Part shown: one piece after another, positions 1 to 8,118 of the stretch
How positions within the stretch are numbered: the stretch's first letter is position 1
How the letters are laid out: each line of letters opens with the position of its first letter
Assembly (NCBI GenBank): GCA_002701555.1
Contig: NZVS01000061.1
Coordinates: forward strand, 1 to 20,825
Length of the DNA stretch: 20,825 bases
From: Alphaproteobacteria bacterium
GTDB taxonomy: Bacteria > Pseudomonadota > Alphaproteobacteria > Micavibrionales > Micavibrionaceae
Reading direction: 5' to 3'
Made by a program: the position numbers and the translations under genes
The notes under the pieces: generated by a model
Database searches by the model: none
What the model was told of the DNA's origin: nothing
The model's input: only the letters and a program-made list of their open reading frames with translations

Positions 1-2
1 CC

Positions 3-1184
3 ATTCCATCTGAGTTTGACCCTAAACGTGCCAAGGAAATAAAAGAACCTTCTCACGGGAGATATGTGCCTCAGCGCGCGGTACATAACTTCCACAGTGA
101 ACCCTTTGAAGTTCAAAAAAATGAAATATGGGCGGACAGGCCATATGATAAACTGGATGAAATGTCACAAGATCTTTCAAAAGCTCTTGTCAGCTGTCTT
201 GAGATTTTAGTTCGTAATCCTGACAGCCCTGATTTTCATGGCGTGAGATATGATCTCAAACGTGGTGATATTGCCTTGGATATCGCAAAAGAGCATGGGC
301 TTGCAGACCAAGCCCTTCTTCCCGCACGTCTAGGCCGTGACTTTAATAAATTGGTTCGCCAGCCTACACTTGATATTGCAAAAAATGTTTTGGCCGAAAA
401 GCGCTATGCTAATGATAATGGTGGAGAGCCAACACGCGCTTTCGGAAGTCCGGATGTTACAAAAATGCAATCCGTTTTAAAGAAAGAACGCCCGTATTTC
501 GCAGGTCCAGGACCAGAGGCAATGACGTCCGATTTTCGTATCGGCTTTGAAATGGAAATGCTTCGCAGGAATTACACAACAGTACAGTTTCAAAAAAACT
601 GGGAAACCTCCGAAGATAACGCCCGCATGATGATGATGGCGACTAAACTTGAGTTTGGTAAGATCGAACGCCCTGCAAGCAATGATACTGAAATCAAGGT
701 TTTGGATTTTAACGGCAACTACATGTCTTTTTATGACCGCTATGACAAAATTCGTACATATCTGAGCAAATTAAAAAGTGATCCGGCTATTCAACGCGCT
801 ATCCAAGACCGCAATCCAAATGTGATCGAATCCTACGGTCTTCGCCATGTCTCGCTTACACTAGCCCGCTTTGTTGAGATCTTTGACTGCCTTCAGGACG
901 AAGAATTTAATCAGGGTCGTTTTGAAATGCAACGCGTTGAACATCAAAAAGAATTCCGCCGTGACATGGAAAAGATATTTGCAACACGTGATCAGGACAT
1001 TCGTGAAATTTGCGAAGAATGGTGCTGGCTATGGGAAAAAGAAGACCTTCAAGGCCTCCGTCAGGACTATACTGATGCATGGTATGAAATTCACGGGCGC
1101 CAGGCACTTGAGGCCGGGCCGGAACCAACCGATGATCGTGTTATCACGCCGAGCTATGGTTCACCAAATGCACCCGGCAGGTAA
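3..1184 (+). CDS. Unrecognised protein, 5' end cut by the window edge
   Basis: The reading frame is open from base 3 to the TAA-type stop at 1184. A GTG at 66 could serve as a start, but codons before it (IPSEFDPKRAKEIKEPSHGR) continue without a stop to the window edge, so the real start probably lies upstream. At least 393 residues are visible. I recognise no family. The protein looks soluble, with no membrane segment or signal peptide in the visible part. It is charged and mainly helical by composition, with many acidic-aromatic and lysine/arginine stretches in the last 150 residues (for example EICEEWCWLWEKEDLQGL) and a short run of four methionines. It is followed after 58 bp by the RNase J-like gene on the same strand, so it is probably the first visible gene of that operon. 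A role in nucleic-acid processing is only guilt by association. Confidence 0.7.
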   Translation: MPSEFDPKRAKEIKEPSHGRYVPQRAVHNFHSEPFEVQKNEIWADRPYDKLDEMSQDLSKALVSCLEILVRNPDSPDFHGVRYDLKRGDIALDIAKEHGLADQALLPARLGRDFNKLVRQPTLDIAKNVLAEKRYANDNGGEPTRAFGSPDVTKMQSVLKKERPYFAGPGPEAMTSDFRIGFEMEMLRRNYTTVQFQKNWETSEDNARMMMMATKLEFGKIERPASNDTEIKVLDFNGNYMSFYDRYDKIRTYLSKLKSDPAIQRAIQDRNPNVIESYGLRHVSLTLARFVEIFDCLQDEEFNQGRFEMQRVEHQKEFRRDMEKIFATRDQDIREICEEWCWLWEKEDLQGLRQDYTDAWYEIHGRQALEAGPEPTDDRVITPSYGSPNAPGR

Positions 1185-1242
1185 AAGAAATATTAATGAT
1201 AAAAAATAATAAAAAAACATTGCGTAACAGGGAAAATAAATC

Positions 1243-4200
1243 ATGAATTGGAGCAGAGAGAGTCTATTGGAAGAGCTCGGCCTCGCCCAATTGAATCACC
1301 GCCTCTACAGCAAGAAAAAGCTTCACATTGATAAGGGTGAAATTGACCCCGTCAGTCACGGAGGCGTGGCCCTGATTACAGATGGTAACTTTACAGACAA
1401 TCAAAGCCTGTCAGATCTTGATATGCGTTACTGGGCGGTTTACCCCGATGGGCGTATTGACGTTCAGCATCTTTTCCAAATTGAAACAGAAGAGCGGGAT
1501 AATAACCGTGTTGCATTGACAAGCCTGTATGTTTTAGGGCGCGAAATTGATCTTAATGATAGCTATGCCGTCGATATGGTGATGGAGGCAATGCGTCAGA
1601 TCAATATAAAGATGCGGGACCGTGAACCTGACTTACCACATCTGGCGCGGATATTTAAGGATTGTAACATTCAAGAAGTTGTCGGAGAGACCCTGCCGTT
1701 GCCGGGTTTTCATTTGGAAAGCCGCCTTTACTTTCCAATTTCCCAAAACTTTAATCTGGCGGCAAATGCCGAAGAAAAACCTGAGCTCGTCTTGCCGTTG
1801 GAGGCCATACAGCCATTGGCAGGAATTCGCTATAACACGGTTGATATAGACCATTCTTACCCCACTGGACGTGACAATGTTTTACGTACTCGTATGACAC
1901 TGCCTCAGGTTGGTCGAAAATTCGAAATCGCGTCTAACCTGTCCCGTGATATTGAGTTTGACGGTTCATCTCCTAAAAATAGAACTATTGATTTGACGCA
2001 GCGCGAGCCGAATATTCCTGAATATGAAACGCCGCGGGAAATGATCCATATCAGGTGGGATATAATAAAAGGATCAAGAACCGGTAAGTATAAGCTGGAT
2101 ATGGCCAGAATTACCGATTTTAGATTACTTAAGCATCTACCCTTGCGCATGGGTTTCAGACATGCGATGTCAGGACTTGGCGTTCTTAACCGCACCCACA
2201 CGGATATGCTGAAAAGCCGTGATTATCCGCGTATGCTAGATCATCTGGCGCTTTACGGTCATACAGAAGCCGCTGCCTCATCTGAATCCCCACCTCCTAA
2301 GCGTGGGCGTTTGGTTCTAACCTCTAAAGGCGGAAACAATTTGGAAGAGGTTGTGCCTGGAATAGGAGAAGACATTGGTGGAAATTGTAAGGTTTGTGCC
2401 ACAGAATGGATAGATCCGAAGACAGATGAGGTTAAAAAGCTTGGGGTTATATTTGACCTTGGCGCCTATATCATGAAAATAAAATCCGAATGGACTGGTG
2501 GTGGTCCGGATGTTCTTGAAGAGTTGAAATACTGTAAAAATATCTTTATTTCACACCACCATTTGGATCACCTTGATTTTATTATTCCATATTTGAAAAA
2601 CGATTTTTTCAAAGATCACACATTACATATGACGCCTGAGGTTTATGAGAAATTCAAAGATGTAATGACTAAATGGACAATCAAAGGTGATGATCCAAGG
2701 ATTCCAGAAGTAAATCTGCTTAAAGATGCCGGTGTCATGGATCTGAAGGATAATAACGGCACAATCCGCATGTCAGTTGCTTGGGGAGCAGATGCTGTCC
2801 CCCATTCTGCCAAGGACACACCGTTTATTGCCTATGGACGTAACGGAAAGACTATACTTGGCTCCTATATGTATCTCGGAGACATGCGCTACGATGAAGA
2901 ATGGTTTGATTTCCATGATAGTGAGTTTTGGGATCCGGTTAAACTCATGCTTAAACATGATGATAGCCTTGACCCTGAGCACCTTGTACCTGCTTATACT
3001 GAAATTGACGGAACATCTGTGAAGCAGGAAGGTTCTGCTCCACGTGAGAGCCAAGTTGAAGCCAATCTAACTCATATCATAAATAACTGGTTTACGGATA
3101 AAGCCATAGGCGTCTCCATGATAGGAACTAACGATGGCCGTCGTGAAACCCTTTTGAGAGTGGGGAATTCTACTGGCCGTAGAATGACATCTTTCGGCTC
3201 TGCCGTAGAAAAGATTTTTGCCATAGGTAATAAATACGGCATTAACAAATACCGTTACGATAAACCTTCATCTGGCGCATATACAGGTATAAAAGATTAC
3301 ATTAAATGGGATGCAGAAGAACGCGGGTTAACACCAACAGATTATAAAGGCCGTACATCAAAGGCCGTAAGAGAATGGTTTGAACACGGTAAACCCGAAA
3401 AAATCATGGCCTTCATGTCAGGCTCCCAAGGTAACCCGATTGAAATTGAATCCATGACATACCGCTTGGCAGACGGTTTATCGCATTTCGATGCCGATCC
3501 TAAACACCGCTCGACAGCACGATCCCTAAAAATGAAAGATCTGGCTGTTATCATTTCTCAAAGCGCTATTCCCGGAAACGCTAAATATCAGAAACGCATG
3601 ATTAAAAAACTTGCAGGCCGTGGTTGCATTGTATTGGAGGCCTATCGCGACAATTTAAGGGTTCATATTTCCCGCACCAATCCGGTTCGCCAGCGTATTC
3701 TGAATGATATTGCCAAAATGGGGCGTACTGCTGTAGTTGAAGCGGATGGTGCAATTGTGGTTGAGGACTTCCCTATTCATGCTTCAGGACATGGTCGTAA
3801 GGAAGATTTCAAAAAATGGCTGAAAAAGATTAAGGCCAAGCAATTCGGTTTGCACCACACAGATGATAAAGAAACAGTTATGGATGCTTACCAGACCATT
3901 GAAAGCGAAGGGAAAGTACATCCCGGCGGGCTTTTCGAAAATAATGTCCGAGTCCAAATCACCAATGAACGTGTTGAACGCATTGGACGCACGTTGAATT
4001 CGGTTATCATGACCAAAGAATTGGCGGAAGAAGGTAAGCACTACAACAAAGAGTTACGTGCCCGACGTATGATCAACCTTGATAAACGCTCACCTCATGC
4101 TGATCAGGGGCTTAGAAGCTCGAATAACGGGGTTTTTGAAACAGAATTTGGTGCAGAAGAGATGGAAGAGCTTAAAAAGCGCTCTGATTCCAAACGCACC

Positions 4201-4329
4201 GCCAAGAGTGAATGGCCGGAAAACCGATCACAAAACTGCCGTGCCAAAGACCGTCGGCGCGGACGCAGAAAAGTGGAACAAGCCAATAGCTGGTCAGCGA
4301 TTAAAGACCAGATTAAGGTGACATTATGA
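1243..4329 (+). CDS. RNase J-like MBL/beta-CASP nuclease with long N-terminal extension
   Basis: The protein is 1028 aa, roughly twice a normal RNase J. Residues 1 to about 350 match nothing I recognise. From about 355 a metallo-beta-lactamase core begins (IGGNCKVCATEW, then FDLGAYI). Metal-ligand motifs are visible: HHHLDH at 438-443, a His at 521 in VPHSAKDT, and Asp 547 in YLGDMRYD. The beta-CASP part shows GSQGNP from 727, ISQSAIPGN at 771-779 and the motif HASGHG at 846-851, followed by LHHTDD near 871. These are the landmarks of RNase J, which degrades and processes RNA as a 5'-3' exonuclease and endonuclease. The last ~55 residues are strongly basic (RRRGRRK), suggesting nucleic-acid contact. 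ATG 1243 is preceded by AGGGA at about 9 nt. The stop overlaps the next ATG (ATGA). Activity is inferred from motifs, and whether the substrate is RNA or DNA is unknown. It is probably a paralogue, not the housekeeping RNase J. Confidence 0.85.
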   Translation: MNWSRESLLEELGLAQLNHRLYSKKKLHIDKGEIDPVSHGGVALITDGNFTDNQSLSDLDMRYWAVYPDGRIDVQHLFQIETEERDNNRVALTSLYVLGREIDLNDSYAVDMVMEAMRQINIKMRDREPDLPHLARIFKDCNIQEVVGETLPLPGFHLESRLYFPISQNFNLAANAEEKPELVLPLEAIQPLAGIRYNTVDIDHSYPTGRDNVLRTRMTLPQVGRKFEIASNLSRDIEFDGSSPKNRTIDLTQREPNIPEYETPREMIHIRWDIIKGSRTGKYKLDMARITDFRLLKHLPLRMGFRHAMSGLGVLNRTHTDMLKSRDYPRMLDHLALYGHTEAAASSESPPPKRGRLVLTSKGGNNLEEVVPGIGEDIGGNCKVCATEWIDPKTDEVKKLGVIFDLGAYIMKIKSEWTGGGPDVLEELKYCKNIFISHHHLDHLDFIIPYLKNDFFKDHTLHMTPEVYEKFKDVMTKWTIKGDDPRIPEVNLLKDAGVMDLKDNNGTIRMSVAWGADAVPHSAKDTPFIAYGRNGKTILGSYMYLGDMRYDEEWFDFHDSEFWDPVKLMLKHDDSLDPEHLVPAYTEIDGTSVKQEGSAPRESQVEANLTHIINNWFTDKAIGVSMIGTNDGRRETLLRVGNSTGRRMTSFGSAVEKIFAIGNKYGINKYRYDKPSSGAYTGIKDYIKWDAEERGLTPTDYKGRTSKAVREWFEHGKPEKIMAFMSGSQGNPIEIESMTYRLADGLSHFDADPKHRSTARSLKMKDLAVIISQSAIPGNAKYQKRMIKKLAGRGCIVLEAYRDNLRVHISRTNPVRQRILNDIAKMGRTAVVEADGAIVVEDFPIHASGHGRKEDFKKWLKKIKAKQFGLHHTDDKETVMDAYQTIESEGKVHPGGLFENNVRVQITNERVERIGRTLNSVIMTKELAEEGKHYNKELRARRMINLDKRSPHADQGLRSSNNGVFETEFGAEEMEELKKRSDSKRTAKSEWPENRSQNCRAKDRRRGRRKVEQANSWSAIKDQIKVTL

Positions 4330-7300
4330 GTAATAAAGACCAAAAACCCTTTACACCACCTTTAGTAGATTTGGAGGATATCCATATCGCAGAATGGTCT
4401 GACCCGGTATTTCGTGAAGCTATTGATATGGGGCTTTTGTTCATAGCCTCATACGATACGGAAACCACTGATCTTAATAAAAGATTTGCCGAGATCACAG
4501 AATTTGGGGGTGGAATTTTTGATATTGCCGGAAATAAATTACATGATGTGGACGCAAAAGGCCGTGTTTCACCATATACAGTAATTTCCCCATATGCTTG
4601 GATTATACAGCGTATGAAAGCCGAGGGTCTTGATAAGGGTGACAATCGTTATCTTTTTGCAGGTAAAATGATGCAGTTTTTCCGGCAAGCCAGCAATCTG
4701 GACGAGGCCCCTTTCAAGCAAGATTTTCTTGATAAATGCCGTATCGTTTATAATCTCGAAACAGAAGATGGCGAGCCCGCCGATATTAGCCACTACTCTT
4801 ATCCTGTTAGAGATGAAAATGGAGAAATAGATTGGGATCGCGTGCATATAGATCCAAAACTAAAAAGGTTTCACTATAAGGATGATAATGGTCGGTGGCA
4901 TAAGCGCGACATCCGTGCGATGGATGCAGGATACAACAACATCAATGCTGATGATCATTGGCTTTGGACAGCGCTTCACATGGCCGGAGCCGATAATATA
5001 TTTGTCACGCACCTGACCTCACTCGGAAAATACCGCATGGACGTTTTGCGTGCCGTGGAGTCGGCAGTCATTGCAGGAGCCAAAGGCTTAAATGGTATTA
5101 AACCGGGCTTGAAGAAAAATCCCCAGACTGGCGAGGAATATTACTCCTTTTCGCAAGGCGATATTTTAGAGGCTAACACACATATTGCCAGCGAAGTCCG
5201 TGGTGTCTTAGAGGGGATTACATTACCGGACGGTTCGTATCCGGATCTAACTCAGCTTCACGGAGCACGAGTTGATGCTTTAGCTCTGTTTGGAATTATT
5301 CGCTATATGTGGAAGAACGAGCCGGACATTATGAAACAAATGATCCGCAACATGGATTGGAAAAAAGTTGCTGAAAAGCTTGAGCGTAAAGATGCCGCCT
5401 TCGGTACGCCTATAAAGACATACATAGACAAAAGCTTCCCTCGTTCAGAAGGTAAAATGGTGTCACTTATCGGGACAGATCAAATACGCAACAGACCGAA
5501 AGTCGCTCTTGTCTTTAATCTTAGCCATGATCCCAGACAGTTTAAACGCTGGGGAAAAACCTTGAAAGAATTTACAGCTAGTGATTGGGCTGATTTGATA
5601 AAATCAGCAGAGGGTAATCCCGAAGGATTTGTTAAAGTTATTCAACTACATAAGTCCCCTCGCCTTTTTGATGCCGAACTCGGTTACAAGAACGGTTTCA
5701 ACATGGGACTTACAAGAACAGAATTGGCTGCCAGACATACTTTCCTTGATGACAACAGCTTGAAGGAAGTTGCCATGGCTGGATTGCGCTTGGCACGCCC
5801 ACAACTGCATGGTCCTGAAAGACTCGTCCTACCACAGTTGGAAGAAGAACTTTTTGGTGCCTTTAATACTTTAGAGGTTTTTGATCCTGAAGCAGGTGAA
5901 GACCGCCAGGTACACCTATTTCTTAATGCATCAGAGAAAAAGGCAATGGATTCGCGTAATCACGCCCTTAAAATTCGGTCATTCTGGCTTAGCGCTATGA
6001 AACCTGATGAAGATGTTCTCCTAAACGATACGCCCGAAGAAGAATACGACTTGGCGCGCAAATTTGCCGATCGTCTGGAAGATATTGATAAAAAACTGGA
6101 TAGGGAAAACGGTCCTTACCTTCCCCCTTATCATCATATTTGTGACCGCGAGAGTGCTTTCCTTTATAAAATTGAACTGATGTTTACTATGCGTCAGCAC
6201 TTGATGAATAACGATATTCTGGATGTAGGTCATAATTTCTGGTTTGAGGACAAGGATGGAATCCGTTATTCCGATGACGATGTTCGGTCATGGTCACAAA
6301 AAGAAATAGATGAGGCATATAATAGTGGCAATTTAAATGTTCGCCACGAAGTAACCAATACGACCATCGGTATTATTGACCGTATGATTGAAGATTTAGG
6401 TTTCGGTCAACACCTAGGTCAGGAAGTACAGGCACAGCTTGATGCTTTTAAAGTTCTTCGTCGTGAAGGTAAACCGAACCATTCGGGCAATGACAGTCGG
6501 TGGTATACACGCCAGCAGGCTTATCGTGACTTAAATAAGATCCGGAACAATGAATTGATGGAAGAAGATTTGCGCGCCTTGGAAGAATTCGCACCTGGTG
6601 CCGCTGATAAATTCCTGAACTCTCACACAGACGCACTTTCCTTGCTGGCTGAATACGAGCATGATTACTTGGCAAAACTTCCAACCGAAGCTCTTTCCCC
6701 GTCGCAAAAAGTACGGGTGAATATAAATCCGATGGATGATTACGAAATCCCGCAAATCGAATATGAATTTGCCATGAACAAAGCTGAAATACTGACAGTT
6801 CCAGATCGCTATGTTGAAGATCCCGTACTTGATCCGGTTACTCAACGACCTTTATGGATTCTGCCGCTTGATGAGAGCTTTAATAAGAAAGCCCTTAATA
6901 AAGGCGCGCCACTTGTATTAAAGGCCGAAAATACAGGAAAAACATATCATATAGCACAGGCAAAACTTGTTGAGCGTCCTGAACGCAACGGCATTTATGG
7001 GGATTTCTATGAGGCCGTACAAACACGTTATGCAGACTCTGCTATGAAGCTTCCCCCGAAAACAAAATGCATTGCAGTGGTTGGTGATGGCCCTTACGCC
7101 GTTCATCATAGCCGCCTTCCGAATGAAACTGCACAAAGCCTTAAACTGGAAAAGCAACAATTTGAAGGTGTTATCGCTCCCCAACTTGCAAGTTACCGTA
7201 ACAAACCCCAGGGTGTTTTCCTGCATGATGACGGGTTAAGTTTAAAAGAAGGATCTGTTCGCCTTCAGGAAAAAGAGGCCAAAGACGGTGAAATGACCGG

Positions 7301-7697
7301 TTGGGAAGTGGAAACAGAAGTCACTTCGGTCAAACTGGTTTCTCTTTCAGACGTTGAGAAGATGTCGGAAAAGGAAATAAAATCATTCGGTTTTAACACG
7401 AAAGAAGAAGCCATTGATAAATTATCGACCTCATTTTCAAAAATGAATAAGGATCCGCGCGATAAAAGCAATAAGCTATGGGCCGTTAAATTTGGTAAAA
7501 TAGATGCGCAAGATCCCCATAAAGGCATTTTCTATTACAATCCCCGCGCTGAAATTAACGCTGCAGAATTAGTTGATTTTGACCATATAGCAAGCCTGAT
7601 GGAACAAGGGTCATCACCTAAGGATGCTTTTTTAATTAGTCGTGGATTGTGCAAAGCACCATCCAAACGCAAGACTACGCAACCAAGTCCGACCTGA
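4326..7697 (+). CDS. Exonuclease I (SbcB)-like DEDDh exonuclease with ~500-aa C-terminal extension
   Basis: The protein is 1123 aa; E. coli exonuclease I is 475. Residues 38-66 (FIASYDTETTDL...) match the ExoI motif with catalytic D44 and E46. GYNNINADDHWLW near 203-214 corresponds to the GYNN..FDDE motif and supplies D209/D210. HGARVDALALF gives H312 and D317, with the same five-residue spacing as H181/D186 of E. coli ExoI. Residues near 390-460 resemble the ExoI SH3-like region. A stretch around 500-600 (EEELFGAF, DSRNHALKIRSFWL) resembles the C-terminal helical domain that grips single-stranded DNA. The gap between E46 and D209 is about 70 residues longer than in E. coli. From ~620 to the end I recognise no domain. 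Family activity is 3'-5' degradation of single-stranded DNA. The start overlaps the upstream stop by 4 bp, with AAGGTG 6 nt upstream, so translation is probably coupled to the RNase J-like gene. Confidence 0.85.
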   Translation: MSNKDQKPFTPPLVDLEDIHIAEWSDPVFREAIDMGLLFIASYDTETTDLNKRFAEITEFGGGIFDIAGNKLHDVDAKGRVSPYTVISPYAWIIQRMKAEGLDKGDNRYLFAGKMMQFFRQASNLDEAPFKQDFLDKCRIVYNLETEDGEPADISHYSYPVRDENGEIDWDRVHIDPKLKRFHYKDDNGRWHKRDIRAMDAGYNNINADDHWLWTALHMAGADNIFVTHLTSLGKYRMDVLRAVESAVIAGAKGLNGIKPGLKKNPQTGEEYYSFSQGDILEANTHIASEVRGVLEGITLPDGSYPDLTQLHGARVDALALFGIIRYMWKNEPDIMKQMIRNMDWKKVAEKLERKDAAFGTPIKTYIDKSFPRSEGKMVSLIGTDQIRNRPKVALVFNLSHDPRQFKRWGKTLKEFTASDWADLIKSAEGNPEGFVKVIQLHKSPRLFDAELGYKNGFNMGLTRTELAARHTFLDDNSLKEVAMAGLRLARPQLHGPERLVLPQLEEELFGAFNTLEVFDPEAGEDRQVHLFLNASEKKAMDSRNHALKIRSFWLSAMKPDEDVLLNDTPEEEYDLARKFADRLEDIDKKLDRENGPYLPPYHHICDRESAFLYKIELMFTMRQHLMNNDILDVGHNFWFEDKDGIRYSDDDVRSWSQKEIDEAYNSGNLNVRHEVTNTTIGIIDRMIEDLGFGQHLGQEVQAQLDAFKVLRREGKPNHSGNDSRWYTRQQAYRDLNKIRNNELMEEDLRALEEFAPGAADKFLNSHTDALSLLAEYEHDYLAKLPTEALSPSQKVRVNINPMDDYEIPQIEYEFAMNKAEILTVPDRYVEDPVLDPVTQRPLWILPLDESFNKKALNKGAPLVLKAENTGKTYHIAQAKLVERPERNGIYGDFYEAVQTRYADSAMKLPPKTKCIAVVGDGPYAVHHSRLPNETAQSLKLEKQQFEGVIAPQLASYRNKPQGVFLHDDGLSLKEGSVRLQEKEAKDGEMTGWEVETEVTSVKLVSLSDVEKMSEKEIKSFGFNTKEEAIDKLSTSFSKMNKDPRDKSNKLWAVKFGKIDAQDPHKGIFYYNPRAEINAAELVDFDHIASLMEQGSSPKDAFLISRGLCKAPSKRKTTQPSPT

Positions 7698-7784
7698 TTT
7701 TAATAAGCAAAACATAAACTTGCATGGAACTGACTTCATAACTTCTTTGTTTATCTAGTAACGAAACTAAAGAAAGGAAAAGTT

Positions 7785-7961
7785 ATGGAGTACGGAATTT
7801 TAGGACTTATAGTTCTTATTCTGGATATTATTGCCATTGTAGGAATCGTACAAAGCGGACTGAGTGTCCTCGCTAAAGTTATATGGGTATTGATTGTTCT
7901 TGCACTACCACTAATCGGAATGATTTTGTGGTTCTTGATAGGGAACAAAACCCCGGCCTAA
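7785..7961 (+). CDS. Small PLDc_N-type membrane protein, 58 aa
   Basis: The frame starts MEYGILGLIVLILDIIAIVG and ends LIGNKTPA. Two hydrophobic segments are visible, about residues 4-22 and 30-52, separated by QSGLSVLAK and ending with a proline-containing stretch (LALPLIGMILWFLIG). That layout, especially the W/LP..G...W/Y..IG pattern, is typical of the PLDc_N family (phospholipase D nuclease N-terminal segment), which often exists as a free-standing 50-70-aa inner-membrane peptide of unknown function. A good ribosome site, AAAGGA at 7773-7778, lies 6 nt before the ATG. The gene sits 87 bp after the exonuclease-like gene and converges with flhA. Its function is not known; the family assignment is by eye. 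Confidence 0.75.
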   Translation: MEYGILGLIVLILDIIAIVGIVQSGLSVLAKVIWVLIVLALPLIGMILWFLIGNKTPA

Positions 7962-8118
7962 CCACCCATTAAATTTGATTAAGGCTCTGGTGCATTTTTC
8001 ATCATTTTCATTTTATAGATAGTTAGATAGTTTTTGACTGCTAAAGATGAGAGTTTTGAAAGACATCATCAGGGCCTTTTTCTATATCTATAGTATCTAA
8101 GGCATGCCCGCTTCTGGA
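7962..8118. other. Convergent intergenic region
   Basis: These 157 bp lie between the ends of the small membrane-protein gene (+) and flhA (-). I see an 8-bp palindrome GGCATGCC at 8101-8108, but no GC-rich hairpin followed by a T-run on either strand. How the two converging transcripts end is therefore not evident from the sequence. Confidence 0.5.

Noticed and set aside
871..1209. Open frame of 112 codons on the + strand inside the first gene
   Set aside because: It overlaps a clearly better frame that continues from the window edge, and its composition is that of an out-of-frame shadow.
3..7961. Left region considered as a prophage or integrative element
   Set aside because: No integrase, structural phage gene, tRNA junction or direct repeat was seen, and base composition by eye resembles that of the flagellar genes.
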